Positions 51,333 to 61,229 of a stretch of 64,000 bases of DNA are shown in pieces. The DNA comes from Aphelenchoides besseyi (Eukaryota; Nematoda; Chromadorea; Rhabditida; Aphelenchoididae): contig JAMPIQ010000001.1 in NCBI GenBank assembly GCA_024699855.1, positions 16,554,001 to 16,618,000 of the forward strand. The letters are read 5' to 3'. A model generated the notes under the pieces. The model saw only the letters and a list, made by a program, of their open reading frames with translations, searched no databases and was not told the origin of the DNA. Each line of letters begins with the position of its first letter. The first letter of the stretch is position 1. The position numbers were made by a program, and so were the translations under genes.

Positions 51333-51684
51333 TTACAATGCGGCAACCGTAGCGCAGTTCATGACCGTTATAAGAGCTAAAGTATCCTTCTCCTCTTTCG
51401 TTCGTTCTTTCTTGGTAATGAGTCGAGTAGCTGGTTGTTGGACAGCAGAAGGATTGGTAGACGCCTGTTCGGGTTGTTGCCAAATCACAAGTCCAACTAC
51501 AATCGAAATGAGCAGACCAACACCTACGACGAAACTCTAAAAGCGAACATAAGAACAGAAAGCAGTGAAGTTGCCCGATAATTCCAAGAGCGATCACTGC
51601 GTTTGTTTTAGACAATTGAGGGTCCTTGAAGCGTCCATTATACCGAACAGAACCACCAGAAAATTGGGAAATGAGGATCGTCAT
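51333..51684 (-). CDS. Small predicted single-pass membrane protein (about 105 residues)
   Basis: Family not recognised. ATG 51684 gives MTILISQFSGGSVRYNGRFK, then DPQLSKTNAVIALGIIG. The only junction that yields a sensible product joins this to FVVGVGLLISIVVGLVIWQQ, forming one continuous membrane helix. It uses a GC donor (51573-51574) and an acceptor ending TTTTAGAG. The tail reads PEQASTNPSAVQQPATRLIT, then KKERTKEEKDTLALITVMNC ATVAAL with TAA at 51333. Without the splice the frame continues into low-quality sequence, so the splice model is preferred. The topology cannot be decided. Confidence 0.5.
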
Positions 51685-52573
51685 TTTAAGAGACTTTTTT
51701 AATGTGACGAACTCAGTTTGTTCATTTGCTTTAAACTGAACGATCGCTTTGAAGATGATGAGGTCGAAACGAACCAAATCAAAAAGGATTGAGGGCGATT
51801 ACTGTGGCTTTTGTCGTTGTGTTAAAAACGTCAATCACATCTTTTCGACTACGAAGTTTGAGATGTTAGAATGATGATAAGCTTCTTCTGGTATAGACGC
51901 TCAAGACCATTGAACTCGAGTGAAATAAGTAGGTGGAAGTGACTCTGTTCTGTGTTCGATTAACGAGGAAATTATGTTTGGTTTATTCTGGAACTCAATT
52001 TACGCAAACAAAGTTGTCGTCTATTCAGTTTGAAAGCGAGTCAGTGGGCTTGTCACATGTAAGAGCTCAGAAGACGATTGAAGTCAAACTATGAGCTGAA
52101 TTGTTAGGAGATTGTTCTTCTACAACAACAATCAAATTGGCGCCTATTGTAATTTGATGACTAACGGTTAAGATGGATAGAATATCTCGACGAGAAAGTG
52201 CAATGGTACGTTCTGAACTAAACAATTCGACGTCAAATTTTGTTTCGATTTGAATTTTTAAAGAAAACGTCAGTTGATTGAAAGTATCAATTTCAAAATG
52301 AACCAAATTTGTAGTTCATTCATAGAACCAAAACCGGCTTGTTCAAATCATAGTCACTTGTTGAATGTTTTTGTACTGTAATCATTATTCAACGAATAAA
52401 AGTACAACTCTTCCTCATTCCTAGTGTTCTGTGTGATTTGTGTTCTGTGAGAGAAGTGGTTTTTATTTCACACACTTTCTCTGTTCCGCGTTCTTTCTGT
52501 TAATATCAGACAGAAAACTTCAGTTTGTAGTTATGATTATTCGTCATATCGTACTTTCAGACACCACATTCAC
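51685..52573. other. Intergenic stretch without a recognised gene
   Basis: About 890 bases between two divergent genes. Only short arbitrary frames were seen. A plus-strand acceptor (TACTTTCAG, about 52559) lies 14 bases before the receptor ATG and could be a leader or trans-splice site. Confidence 0.4.
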
Positions 52574-53672
52574 ATGTCAATTGAATCAATGTACTCGAAT
52601 TTCCAACAGAATTTTACGATGTTCATGGCTTCGAATGCCATGCTTCGAAGTCAATTTGTAATTGAATTCGTTTTCTATTTCATTGCCATGTGGATTCAAA
52701 TCAGTTTGTTGTATCGAATCTACTCGACTTCACTATTCAAACAGTTGTCTACAAACTTGATTATTAACATTGTCTTCTGGATTCTCGTATCAGCAGCAGG
52801 GTCATTGCACACCGGCTACATGATACGTTTCTTTAAATTTGGTATACTGCAATGTCGGTGATCGTTTCATTTTGAGCTTTAGGACCGCCGTACTGGGGAC
52901 CTGCAGTTCTGTGGACAGGAGCTTTTTATTACGCCGCGTTGACATCAGTTTCTATTTCCATATTCTTTCTACTTCTCGATCGAATCTATTCGCTGAATGC
53001 ACCAGTTTCTTACAGTAGACATCGCAAACTTTTCGTTCGTTTAACAGTTGGAGTGTCACTTGGAGTTGGAGCTCTTGTTCAGTTCGTTGTGCCACTTTTG
53101 GAGCTACCAATTGAACAGACAACACGTAAATGATCTTTCAAGAAAGTAGCAAACCGACTTTTTAGTTTGTCCCGTTTTCACTTGCCTGCTTGTCAAGCAT
53201 CGTGGTTATTTGATGGTTGCACCTCGAGTCATTTGCGGCATCTTCAACGTCTATTTGGCGTACATTTGTTGGAGAAAGATTGCTGTGTATCGTCAGAGTA
53301 GTGGATTACAAAGCAACTTTCGACGCGTAAGTACTTTCTTTTTTATGAATATCGTAATTTGTTTTTTAGAGTAATTTTATTTCGACAATTGCCATCTACA
53401 CAGAACTGATTTTGAATTTCCTTCCAACTGTTGTTTATATTTCGCTCCAGTTCTTTATTGTCGATCAGTGGAAGTACCTGGGAACTTTTTCTTTTGTATT
53501 CTTCTCCACTGATGCTCTTGTTACGTCCGTTCTCTATCATATCGTTGTGACACGACGTTGGTCAAAGATCGAACCGAATCGGTCGTCTTCGCATCGACAA
53601 ATTCAACGTGCCGGTCTCACTACCACTTTTCCAACTACAAATACGTTTCAAACAAATACAAATCTTTATTAG
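52574..53672 (+). CDS. Nematode serpentine (7TM) chemoreceptor-like protein
   Basis: ATG 52574 gives a short extracellular start (MSIESMYSNFQQNFTMFMAS). Helices follow: FVIEFVFYFIAMWIQISLLY, LIINIVFWILVSAAG, AVLWTGAFYYAALTSVSISI with FFLLLDRIYSLNAPVSYSRH (a D-R-x-like end of TM3), RLTVGVSLGVGALVQFVVPL, APRVICGIFNVYLAYICWRK, YTELILNFLPTVVYISLQFF and LGTFSFVFFSTDALVTSVLY. The tail is Thr/Ser-rich (TTTFPTTNTFQTNTNLY) with TAG at 53672. Seven helices, a short tail and small introns match nematode chemoreceptor families. The class (Srbc, Srx or other) cannot be fixed by eye. Confidence 0.7.
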
Positions 53673-53802
53673 AATGAATTGAAATTTGATAACATGGCAA
53701 TTTTGTGGGCAATAGAAAGGTTACTTGATTGATTAATTTGAAGAATATGAACAGGTTACGAATAAGCAGATTGTTTTTGCGTGTTCGACACGATCTTTGT
53801 GT

Positions 53803-55852
53803 TTAGGCTCCAGTGGCTGGACAACCGTTTCCGCGTTCGCCCGGTTGACATTTGCAATCGGAGTCTTTCATGCGACGTTCCGTAAGGTCACGACCGTTTC
53901 CATCTACAAAGCGAAGTTGATTGAGCAATTTGTTTGGCTTATGACTAACCCTTTCCAATAACACAAAGACAACCCTTTGGTCGTGGGAAGCAACCTTCTT
54001 TCAATCCACGGAACTTGTCTTTCAACTCATTCAAGACAGCTTGATAGTTTTGAGCGGCCTTTTCACGTACCGGATCGCGGACATTTTGATCCAAATTCTC
54101 GTGTTGATGTTTCGCGCCATAGACGCCGTGACCAGCCGTTTGAGGTCGATCGTGTGTTTGAACGGCTTCGCGTTTCACAACGCGAGCAGATTCATCGATG
54201 TGTTCGGCAACTTCGCCCATCACTTTAGCTTCAACTTCGGAACCGATTGGAGCGCCGTGAGGACGATCTTCCGGTTTCGGAACTGTAGATGGATGAATAG
54301 AACCTCCTGAAGCAGCACCAGACGACGCCTCGTGAGCGGTCGCGTCGGCACCGCCGGCTGGAATGGCAGAAACATCGCGTTTCGATCGAGACTAAACACA
54401 TTCAATTAGTCAGTTGATTTCTGATGAACAAACTTCGGAATGTTTTTCGTGATTATGACCATCTCCTTCGTGATGTTCTTCTTTTCCGTCGTTATCGTGG
54501 CGCTTGAAACGAGCATTATCGCTCACTGCAGCTCCTTCTGGCCGAACCTTTGCACCCACGGGTTCTTTGTGTTCGTGACCGGCATGTTTTGACGCATCTT
54601 CACCTTCTTTGTGATCGTGACGACGTTTACGCGATTGCTAAATCACAATCTTACTAATGGAGAATCAAACGGATCAACACAGCAATGATCGTTTCAAGCT
54701 CCAATTGAAACTTCAAAGCTCAAAAAGAAATGAACGAAAATCTCTTGGAATTTTCAGCTCAAGTTTGAATTACTCTTGGTAACTGACAATAAACGTTCAA
54801 TTACATAAAGTCCACAAACACAAGAAGATCAGCAATCAAATTTTATTAAGCGACAGACAAACAAAAGCAAGAGAAATTTAGGTAGAAAAGCAAAAGGATT
54901 TGCACAACACTAAGCTCAGTTATTGTTGGCTCACCTCGTCTTTGCTATGATCGTGTCCATCGTCATTGCCGGTGTGGACCTACAACAAAATTCAGTTTAT
55001 CATTTGGGACTAAAGTGCTTACGTGGTCCCCAGCATGATGTTCAGCTTTTCCATCATCTCCATGTCGCGGCACTCGCTCAGAATCGTCGGTTTCACTCGC
55101 ACCACCCGCAGCCGCTTTTTTGACTTCATCTCCAGGCGGACTTTCAATTGCTACCGAAGACTCTTGAACTTCAGGTTTGGCATCTTCAGCTGAGATATTG
55201 GCATCACCACGCTTTCGACGACGGCTTTGTTCAGCTTCTGGTCCTGCAGCAACAGCGCCTTCCGGACGTACAGCACCGCCGATCAATTCGTTGTGAGCTT
55301 TACCATCACCGGCGTATTTTTCGTCTGCACGATAAGCTCCGCCATCACGTTTCTTGCGCTCCACTGGCTCGGCATCGGTACGGCATTCCGCGTCGGTTTC
55401 ATAGATCTTCGCAACATCGTGACCAGTCGAATCCTTTTCGGTGCATCGACAACCGATGTTCGATGGTCGTGGGTAGCAGTTTTCTTTCAAGTTCGCAACA
55501 TCGGTCTAAATGTCGAAGTGAGTACCTTGTTAAGAACCCACTGAACTTACTTTCAATTCATCCAACACCGTTTTTTTGTTTTCGATTTGTTGTGGATCGT
55601 GTTTTAACGTGCACTCCGCGGTCGTTTCGTACAATTTGGAAACCTCTTTTCCGTCTTTGTCCTTCTCAGCACAACGACAACCATCGGACTTCGGACGTGG
55701 GAAACAGCCGTCGCGAAGACCGGCCGTAGCATCTCGTCGAACCTACGGAACGTTCATAACATCAATGAAAAGTGACTTACAGTGGCGCTCAAACCGAGTT
55801 GAATGAGACAAACGAACAAAATCAAATTGCGGATCATTTTGATCCCAGACAT
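53803..55852 (-). CDS. Secreted His-rich proprotein with three repeated cysteine modules and many furin-type sites
   Basis: Family not recognised. ATG 55852 gives MSGIKMIRNLILFVCLIQLG LSAT (signal peptide). Two N-terminal modules are alike: GCFPRPKSDGCRCAEKDKDG with KLYETTAEC, and NCYPRPSNIGCRCTEKDSTG with KIYETDAEC. A third at the C-terminus is GCFPRPKGCLCVIGK...KDSDC with KCQPGERGNGCPATGA after it. Between them lies a long spacer with repeated VRPEGA motifs and basic cleavage clusters (ERKKRD, SRRRKRG, SRKRRH, RSKRD). It also has His/Asp/Glu-rich stretches such as GNDDGHDHSKDE, DGKEEHHEGDGHNHEKH and RHGDDGKAEHHAGDH. The His-rich segments could bind zinc or copper and the basic sites could release peptides; both are inferences. 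Nine or so exons, all joined in frame. Confidence 0.75.
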
Positions 55853-57134
55853 ATTGTTGAGTTGTTTTTGGTTCTAACTGAAAGTTCATTTTTGAATATA
55901 CACTGAAAACGCGATCGGGAAGTTTCATTGAATGAGAACGCGAAAAAGATAATCTATTTTCAATTCGCAGTATTCATGTCGATTAACAAGCAACACGAAA
56001 GTGGTTCTACAACAAAGCAGATGTCAATGGTTGTTGGGACTCAAAAGCTCAAGAATTCAAAACGGGATGAAGAGGTGACTGAAAACACCCGTGTATGGAG
56101 CTCTCGACTGATCGCGGTATCCACTCGACTTTTTGGATTCGCATTCTGATCGTTTTATGTGCATCGTGGAGCCCGAAAATAAACACCACGGACTCCGCCC
56201 TTTAACTCACTGCGATGTCCAACTGTTTGCCGTTTCGTTCACTTGACAAATCGAAAACAAATCGAACAGCTCACGTTGTTCGTCAAGAAGGAACGCGAAG
56301 AAAAGGACATAAATCTTCTCTTCCGTGTGTTGACAACACCAACGACTTTGCACATCTGCTCACCGACTTTTATAGACAGCAACTCGTTCTTTCCGGGGCA
56401 AACGATCTTTGAGCTTCACGATCTTCGAAGTACGTTGTAACCCGGTTCTCACGGCGGAATTATATTTCGCGAAAAACAAATAATGAAGAGCGGGAATTGA
56501 AAGCAATCGAAAAAACAGTTTTCGAACCCACGCACAACAAACCGAACATTTCTCTCGGTGTTCGTAGAGGAAGTCAACTGACCTTGAGAGTCATTTGTTA
56601 TGACCCGAGGACGCTGAGATTACTCACTCAGTTGATCTTTGAACAGAAACGTGTAACGCGAAGATTTGAATGAGGACAAGCGATGAGTCACCGTGGAACA
56701 ATTGCGACAAGATTGTTGGCATTCGATTTCTGACTGGAAGGTGAATCAACTCTGAGGATGTTGAAGACAAAACAAATGAAATGGTGACCGTAGGATCGTA
56801 GACATAAATTTCGACTGTTTATGTGGATTCAAAGTCTTCCTGCTTGTTTATTTGGCCGATCATTGGAAACTGATGGAGAGGACAAAACAATGAAATTCCA
56901 ACACAAAGTAATCTGATATCTTCAATCGCATTCGACTTTATTCTTGAAAGCACTATAAACAAAATAAACCATATGGTTTTTGGTCTTTCAATTTGAACTT
57001 TCAATTGCACAAGATTACATTGATAAAACCTTTTGAATGATAGATCTTCAATTTGATGTTTATTACTGGATTAGCTGCAATGATATCATTTGTATAAAGA
57101 CCTTGAATTACAAAAATAATGTTTTGAATGAGAT
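55853..57134. other. 1.28-kb intergenic stretch without a recognised gene
   Basis: Short plus-strand frames near 56215-56440 overlap each other and lack family resemblance. The right part (56740-57134) is AT-rich. No tRNA, repeat or exon was identified. Confidence 0.45.
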
Positions 57135-57962
57135 TCATAAAACAACCGGTTCTTTACCCTGTTCGACGGCCAGTTGGTTGATCAAATCGCAGTAGAAGAC
57201 ACGCCGACTGATCGCCCAACGATCGTCGATTCCACTCAAATCGGCTTCTTGGAGTCGTTGACCACCATTTCGAATGTACTGAAAGAAGACAATTAACGAG
57301 AAGTAAAAGAGTAAACGAACCTTAAAGATGCTGTTCAGGTACTCAACGACGTAGATTCCACAACTTCCGTTCATCGACATCTTTGGACAGGGCATCACTC
57401 GATAGTCGTCGTGAAGATAGGTACGAATTCGCGTAAAGAACTTAAATTCGATTTAAACAAGAGGATCTGAATATGAACTTACGGCTAAGCAATGCATCGG
57501 TCGAATATCAAAAATTGGATCAAATTGAAAAAGTGTGTTTTGAAACGGTGCATGGACAAGTAACGTCCAATGGGTACCGCCGGAGACTGCCGTAGGATCG
57601 GAATTGTCGTTCAATAGAAAGAAACACCATTTGTCGGGTTGAACGTTGACGGATTGTAGAAGCTCACGAATTTCGTCTGTGCTTTCCGGATTCGTGTATT
57701 TAACCATTTCGCACAAAAACGCGTAAACGAGCGAAACCTAAAGAACCGCAATCGTATAACCGGAACTCCAAAGGCCACTTACTTTCTCATCACCTTTGCC
57801 GATAATCTCGTCTTTCAGATATGAAGCTGCAAAATTGACAGCCGTATCGGTCAACCAAGACGAGTTAATAGAACGAAAATCCGAATCGAAGATAGTGAAG
57901 TCTTGGTATGTACAAAGCTTGCGATCGCAGACCTTGCGATCCGGACCGGTTTTCCGATACAT
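57135..57962 (-). CDS. SENP8: SENP8/DEN1-like NEDD8-specific cysteine protease (Ulp1 fold)
   Basis: The family processes NEDD8 precursor and removes NEDD8 from cullins and other proteins. ATG 57962 gives MYRKTGPDRKVCDRKLCTYQ, then IFDSDFRSINSSWLTDTAVN, matching the SENP8 PPSWLND...F start. Later blocks are KWCFFLLNDNSDPTAVSGGT with HWTLLV (catalytic His), NTLFQFDPIFD (catalytic Asp), VMPCPKMSMNGSCGIYVVEY (catalytic Cys) and RWAISRRVFYCDLINQLAVE. About 230 residues, close to human SENP8 (212). Odd point: the position six residues before the Cys, normally the oxyanion-hole Gln, reads Met (codon ATG, about 57382), and the usual Asp before Cys is Ser. Four exons. Confidence 0.88.
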
Positions 57963-58230
57963 TTTGCGACTCGAAAGAAAGTCGTGAATAAAGAGCTCAC
58001 GGCGAATAAACAACAAATTTCGCGTGCCATCCTCTGCGATTAACGGCCATCCACAGACGCGTCAAGTTTGTTTTCCAGGTCAAGAGTCTCCGAGAGATGT
58101 TCACCGATTGATATCCGATCATTTCAATCAGACAATTCGTTTATTTTCAAACATTACGCACAAAACATTTCGGAGGGCCAACGCGAATTCGTTTCGACTG
58201 CTAGTTAGCAAAAGGTTATGACAGAGAAGT

Positions 58231-60904
58231 TTAAGCAAATCGGAAACGACCGGTGGTCTTGTAAAGACGTCGAAGCGCTTGAGCGTCGTTGTACGAATGT
58301 GGATTGGACGGAACGTACGGAACGTTGACTTTGGCGCCGTAGAACATCGAACGATTGAAGGCGTAGTCGTGCGGTTTGTGCCATTCGTATGCGGTATGAA
58401 CGTACTGTTGTCCGAAATCGTCGGCCTTCAATCGCGAGTTCACGTAGCGATCCAAGTACTGTTGCGACTGGCGAAGATACGATTTGTAGGGTTGAGCACG
58501 CTGAAAGTGTATTCGTGATTAATAATCGCGAGTTTGTGTTTTATAGTTCGCGTAATCGAACTTTCCGAAAAAAGAAGCAAAAGGAATTTGTGTACACAGA
58601 GAAAAACTCGTCTATTTGGTTTCTTTTCCACAACCTTTCTCTCATTTCTTATCGAACTGCTCGATTCATTCTTTTGATTTGGACTTTTGCAGACCGAAAA
58701 TATGTCAACGGATCCAACGAAACGACTATATCTCGGCATCGATTTGGGCACCTCATCGGTCAAAGCGGTGCTTATCGATCGAAGTGGAGCGGTTCGATCG
58801 ACGGCAACAAGTCCGCTGACCGTTCAACATCCACAACCCCGATGGTCCGAACAAGATCCCGAGTCGTGGTGGAAAGCGACGGAAGACGCCGTGACAAAGG
58901 TTCTTCATTCTACGGGTATCAGTTCGCAGGACGTCGCTGCAATTGGACTCTCAGGTCAACAGCACGGTGCAACGTTGTTGGACGCTGAAGACCGTGTTCT
59001 TCGACCGGCAATTCTCTGGAACGACGGACGATCGGATGTTGAATGTGCGGAGTTGGAGCGAATACCCGAATTTCGCGAAATCACCGGCAATTTAGCGATG
59101 CCCGGCTTCACAGCTCCAAAATTGTTGTGGGTTAAGAAACACGAGCCGAAAGTCTTTAACGTAAGTTTAGAGTTTAGTTCATTCCAATTTTTGTTGCTTA
59201 GAAGATCGCCAAAGTGCTTTTGCCAAAAGATTACCTTCGATTTCGTTTAAGTGGCGCGTACATGAGCGACGCTTCGGATGCTGCCGGTACTTTGTGGTTG
59301 GATGTTAAGAAGCGAAAATGGTCGAAACAAATGCTTGAAGCCACCGGCCTCAAGGAATCTCAAATGCCAGAAGTACGCGAAGGCTCGGAAGTTGCGGGTT
59401 ATTTGAGAGATGAATTAGCGATTCGCTGGAAGCTTCCGAAACAAATTCTGATTGCGGCGGGCGGTGGCGACAATGCGGCCGGAGCGGTTGGTGTTGGGAT
59501 CGTAAACAATGGTCAGGCAATGTTGTCGATTGGAACATCGGGAGTCTACTTTGCGGTATCCGACGGTTTCAAAGCTCTACCGGATGCGGCCGTTCATTCC
59601 TTCTGTCACGCTTTGACGGGCACATGGCATCTAATGAGCGTGATGTTAAATTCGGCCAACTGTTTGGATTTCACCGCAAGACTCACTGGTTTCCCCAATG
59701 TTTCTGCCTTGTTGGAAGCCGCGGAAGAACGCGGACTTCAACTCAATGGACCGCTTTTTCTCCCGTATCTGACCGGAGAACGAACACCACACAACGATGC
59801 TCATTTGCGTGGCTCATTTACTGGTAATCTCTTGACTGAACAATAACAATTCGGTTTTGAGTTTTAGGACTCGGACCAAAAACCGATCGCGCTGATTTAG
59901 CAAATGCAACACTCGAAGGTGTTGGTTTGGGTCTACTCGACGGGTATTTGGCTGTTGAATCGACCGGATGTCATGCCAAAGAAATCACGGTAATCGGCGG
60001 AGGCTCACGATCCGCCTACTGGACACAAATGTTGGCCGACATTTTGGGTCGACGTTTAGTGCTTCGAGCTGGTGGAGAAGTTGGTCCGGCTTTGGGAGCT
60101 GCTCGATTAGCTCGTTTGGCTGTCGAACCCGAAACCCCAATCGATGAAGTGTGTCTGATGCCGGAGATTAGTGCGATTCGTGAGCCGAATACCGAACGAC
60201 ACGAATACTTCCGAAACATTCGACATCCGCTCTTCCGAAGAGCTCACGCACAACTTCAACCGCTCTACGCTCAACAATCTAACGAACAAGTTTAGAAATT
60301 TGTGCCTCAATGAGTGCACTTGTTACGAATAAACTCACCTCCTCAAAGAAGATTCGTTTGGCTTGCAAGGAAAAATAAGGGACGTGAGTGAAACGTTCGT
60401 ACGGTGGAATTTCCTTTCGAAGTGGTCGATTGATTTCACGTTGAGTATCCTGAAAACTCGATTTCATATATAAATCAATTGAATTTAACTTACCACATAT
60501 CGCGCCGTACTGTACGCGCCGTTATACCAATTGTGGATCATTGGTTTGTAGACGGGAGTTGTATGGACGATACGCTCAGCTTGTCGATCGTATTGCGGCA
60601 ACAAACCCAGCGATGGAGCCAAGATACTAACCGATTCACTGCGTTTGATCGGATAGTCGTGAACCGTTTCCTTGATGTGCATCATATTCGTGTAGGAAGC
60701 CGAACGACCCAAACGTTTCGGTTTTGACCAAACATCGCTGATGAAGTTGGAGAACGTGGTTTCTGCTTTCGCCAAAGTCGTGTATTTGCTTAAAATTTGA
60801 ATGATTGAAAAGTTCGAAAGGCCGTGAACGAACTGTGTCGGATAGTCGTTCCACCATTTTGTTGCCGAATCCACATCGTCGCCGATAGCCGAATAGCGAC
60901 CCAT
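58231..60904 (-). CDS. Unrecognised Tyr/Arg-rich protein; hosts the xylulokinase gene in an intron
   Basis: Minimum model: ATG 60904 (MGRYSAIGDDVDSATKWWND). The frame is open further upstream (FPILFFETFAQNQKRRDLAL) after an acceptor at about 60976, so a 5' exon may be missing. The long exon continues YPTQFVHGLSNFSIIQILSK, NFISDVWSKPKRLGRSASYT and RSESVSILAPSLGLLPQYDR to NWYNGAYSTARYV. The next exon reads TQREINRPLRKEIPPYERFT with SLQAKRIFFEE. A GTGAGT donor at about 60339 opens a 1.8-kb intron, closed at about 58503 (TTTCAG). The last exon is RAQPYKSYLRQSQQYLDRYV, LKADDFGQQYVHTAYEWHKP and PSNPHSYNDAQALRRLYKTT, stop 58231. There are no membrane helices or enzyme motifs. The aromatic and basic composition suggests a structural, filament-associated protein, but this is a guess. 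Confidence 0.65.
58685..58692 (+). promoter_or_regulatory. Candidate 3' splice site in the xylulokinase leader
   Basis: TTTTGCAG lies nine bases before the xylulokinase ATG (58702) and follows a long T-rich tract. No coding exon precedes it, so it could accept a spliced leader. Inferred from position and consensus. Confidence 0.45.
58702..60295 (+). CDS. xylB: Bacterial-type xylulokinase (XylB), nested in an intron of the opposite-strand gene
   Basis: FGGY-family sugar kinase converting D-xylulose and ATP to xylulose 5-phosphate. ATG 58702 gives MSTDPTKRLYLGIDLGTSSV, then LSGQQHGATLLDAEDRVLRP, AILWNDGRSDVECAELE and LAMPGFTAPKLLWVKKHEPK. After an intron it reads KIAKVLLPKDYLRFRLSGAY, MSDASDAAGTLWLDVKKRKW, GGGDNAAGAVGVGIVNNGQA (catalytic Asp), MLSIGTSGVYFAVSDGF, LPYLTGERTPHNDAHLRGSF and, after a second intron, VIGGGSRSAYWTQMLADILG with GEVGPALGAARLARLAVEPE. 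About 500 residues. The blocks follow E. coli XylB almost without gaps and are quite unlike animal XYLB. Two short host-type introns (about 59161-59202 and 59824-59867) show it is part of the nematode genome. Confidence 0.93.
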
Positions 60905-61229
60905 TTTGAGTCGAAGAGCTAAATCACGACGTTTTTGATTTTGCGCAAAAGTCTCGAAGAACAAAATCGGAAACTAAAAAGAACGAAATCAAAAAGTAAA
61001 AATTGGCCCCCCAAAGGCAACAGCCGTCGCTCTCAATTCGCCATTCGATTTGGATCTCGGCGGGCTCTTGATTGAGAAGCAGAAGGTCGTGGTCCTCCGA
61101 AGACGATCGCCCCCGCTTTTCGTCTCCAATGGCGTCTCCGATTCGTCCTGTTCGCTCAAATGACGTACGCAAAAGAGTGCAACGTTGTCTATAGATTAGT
61201 TTATTTTATACAGAAAACGAATACATAAT

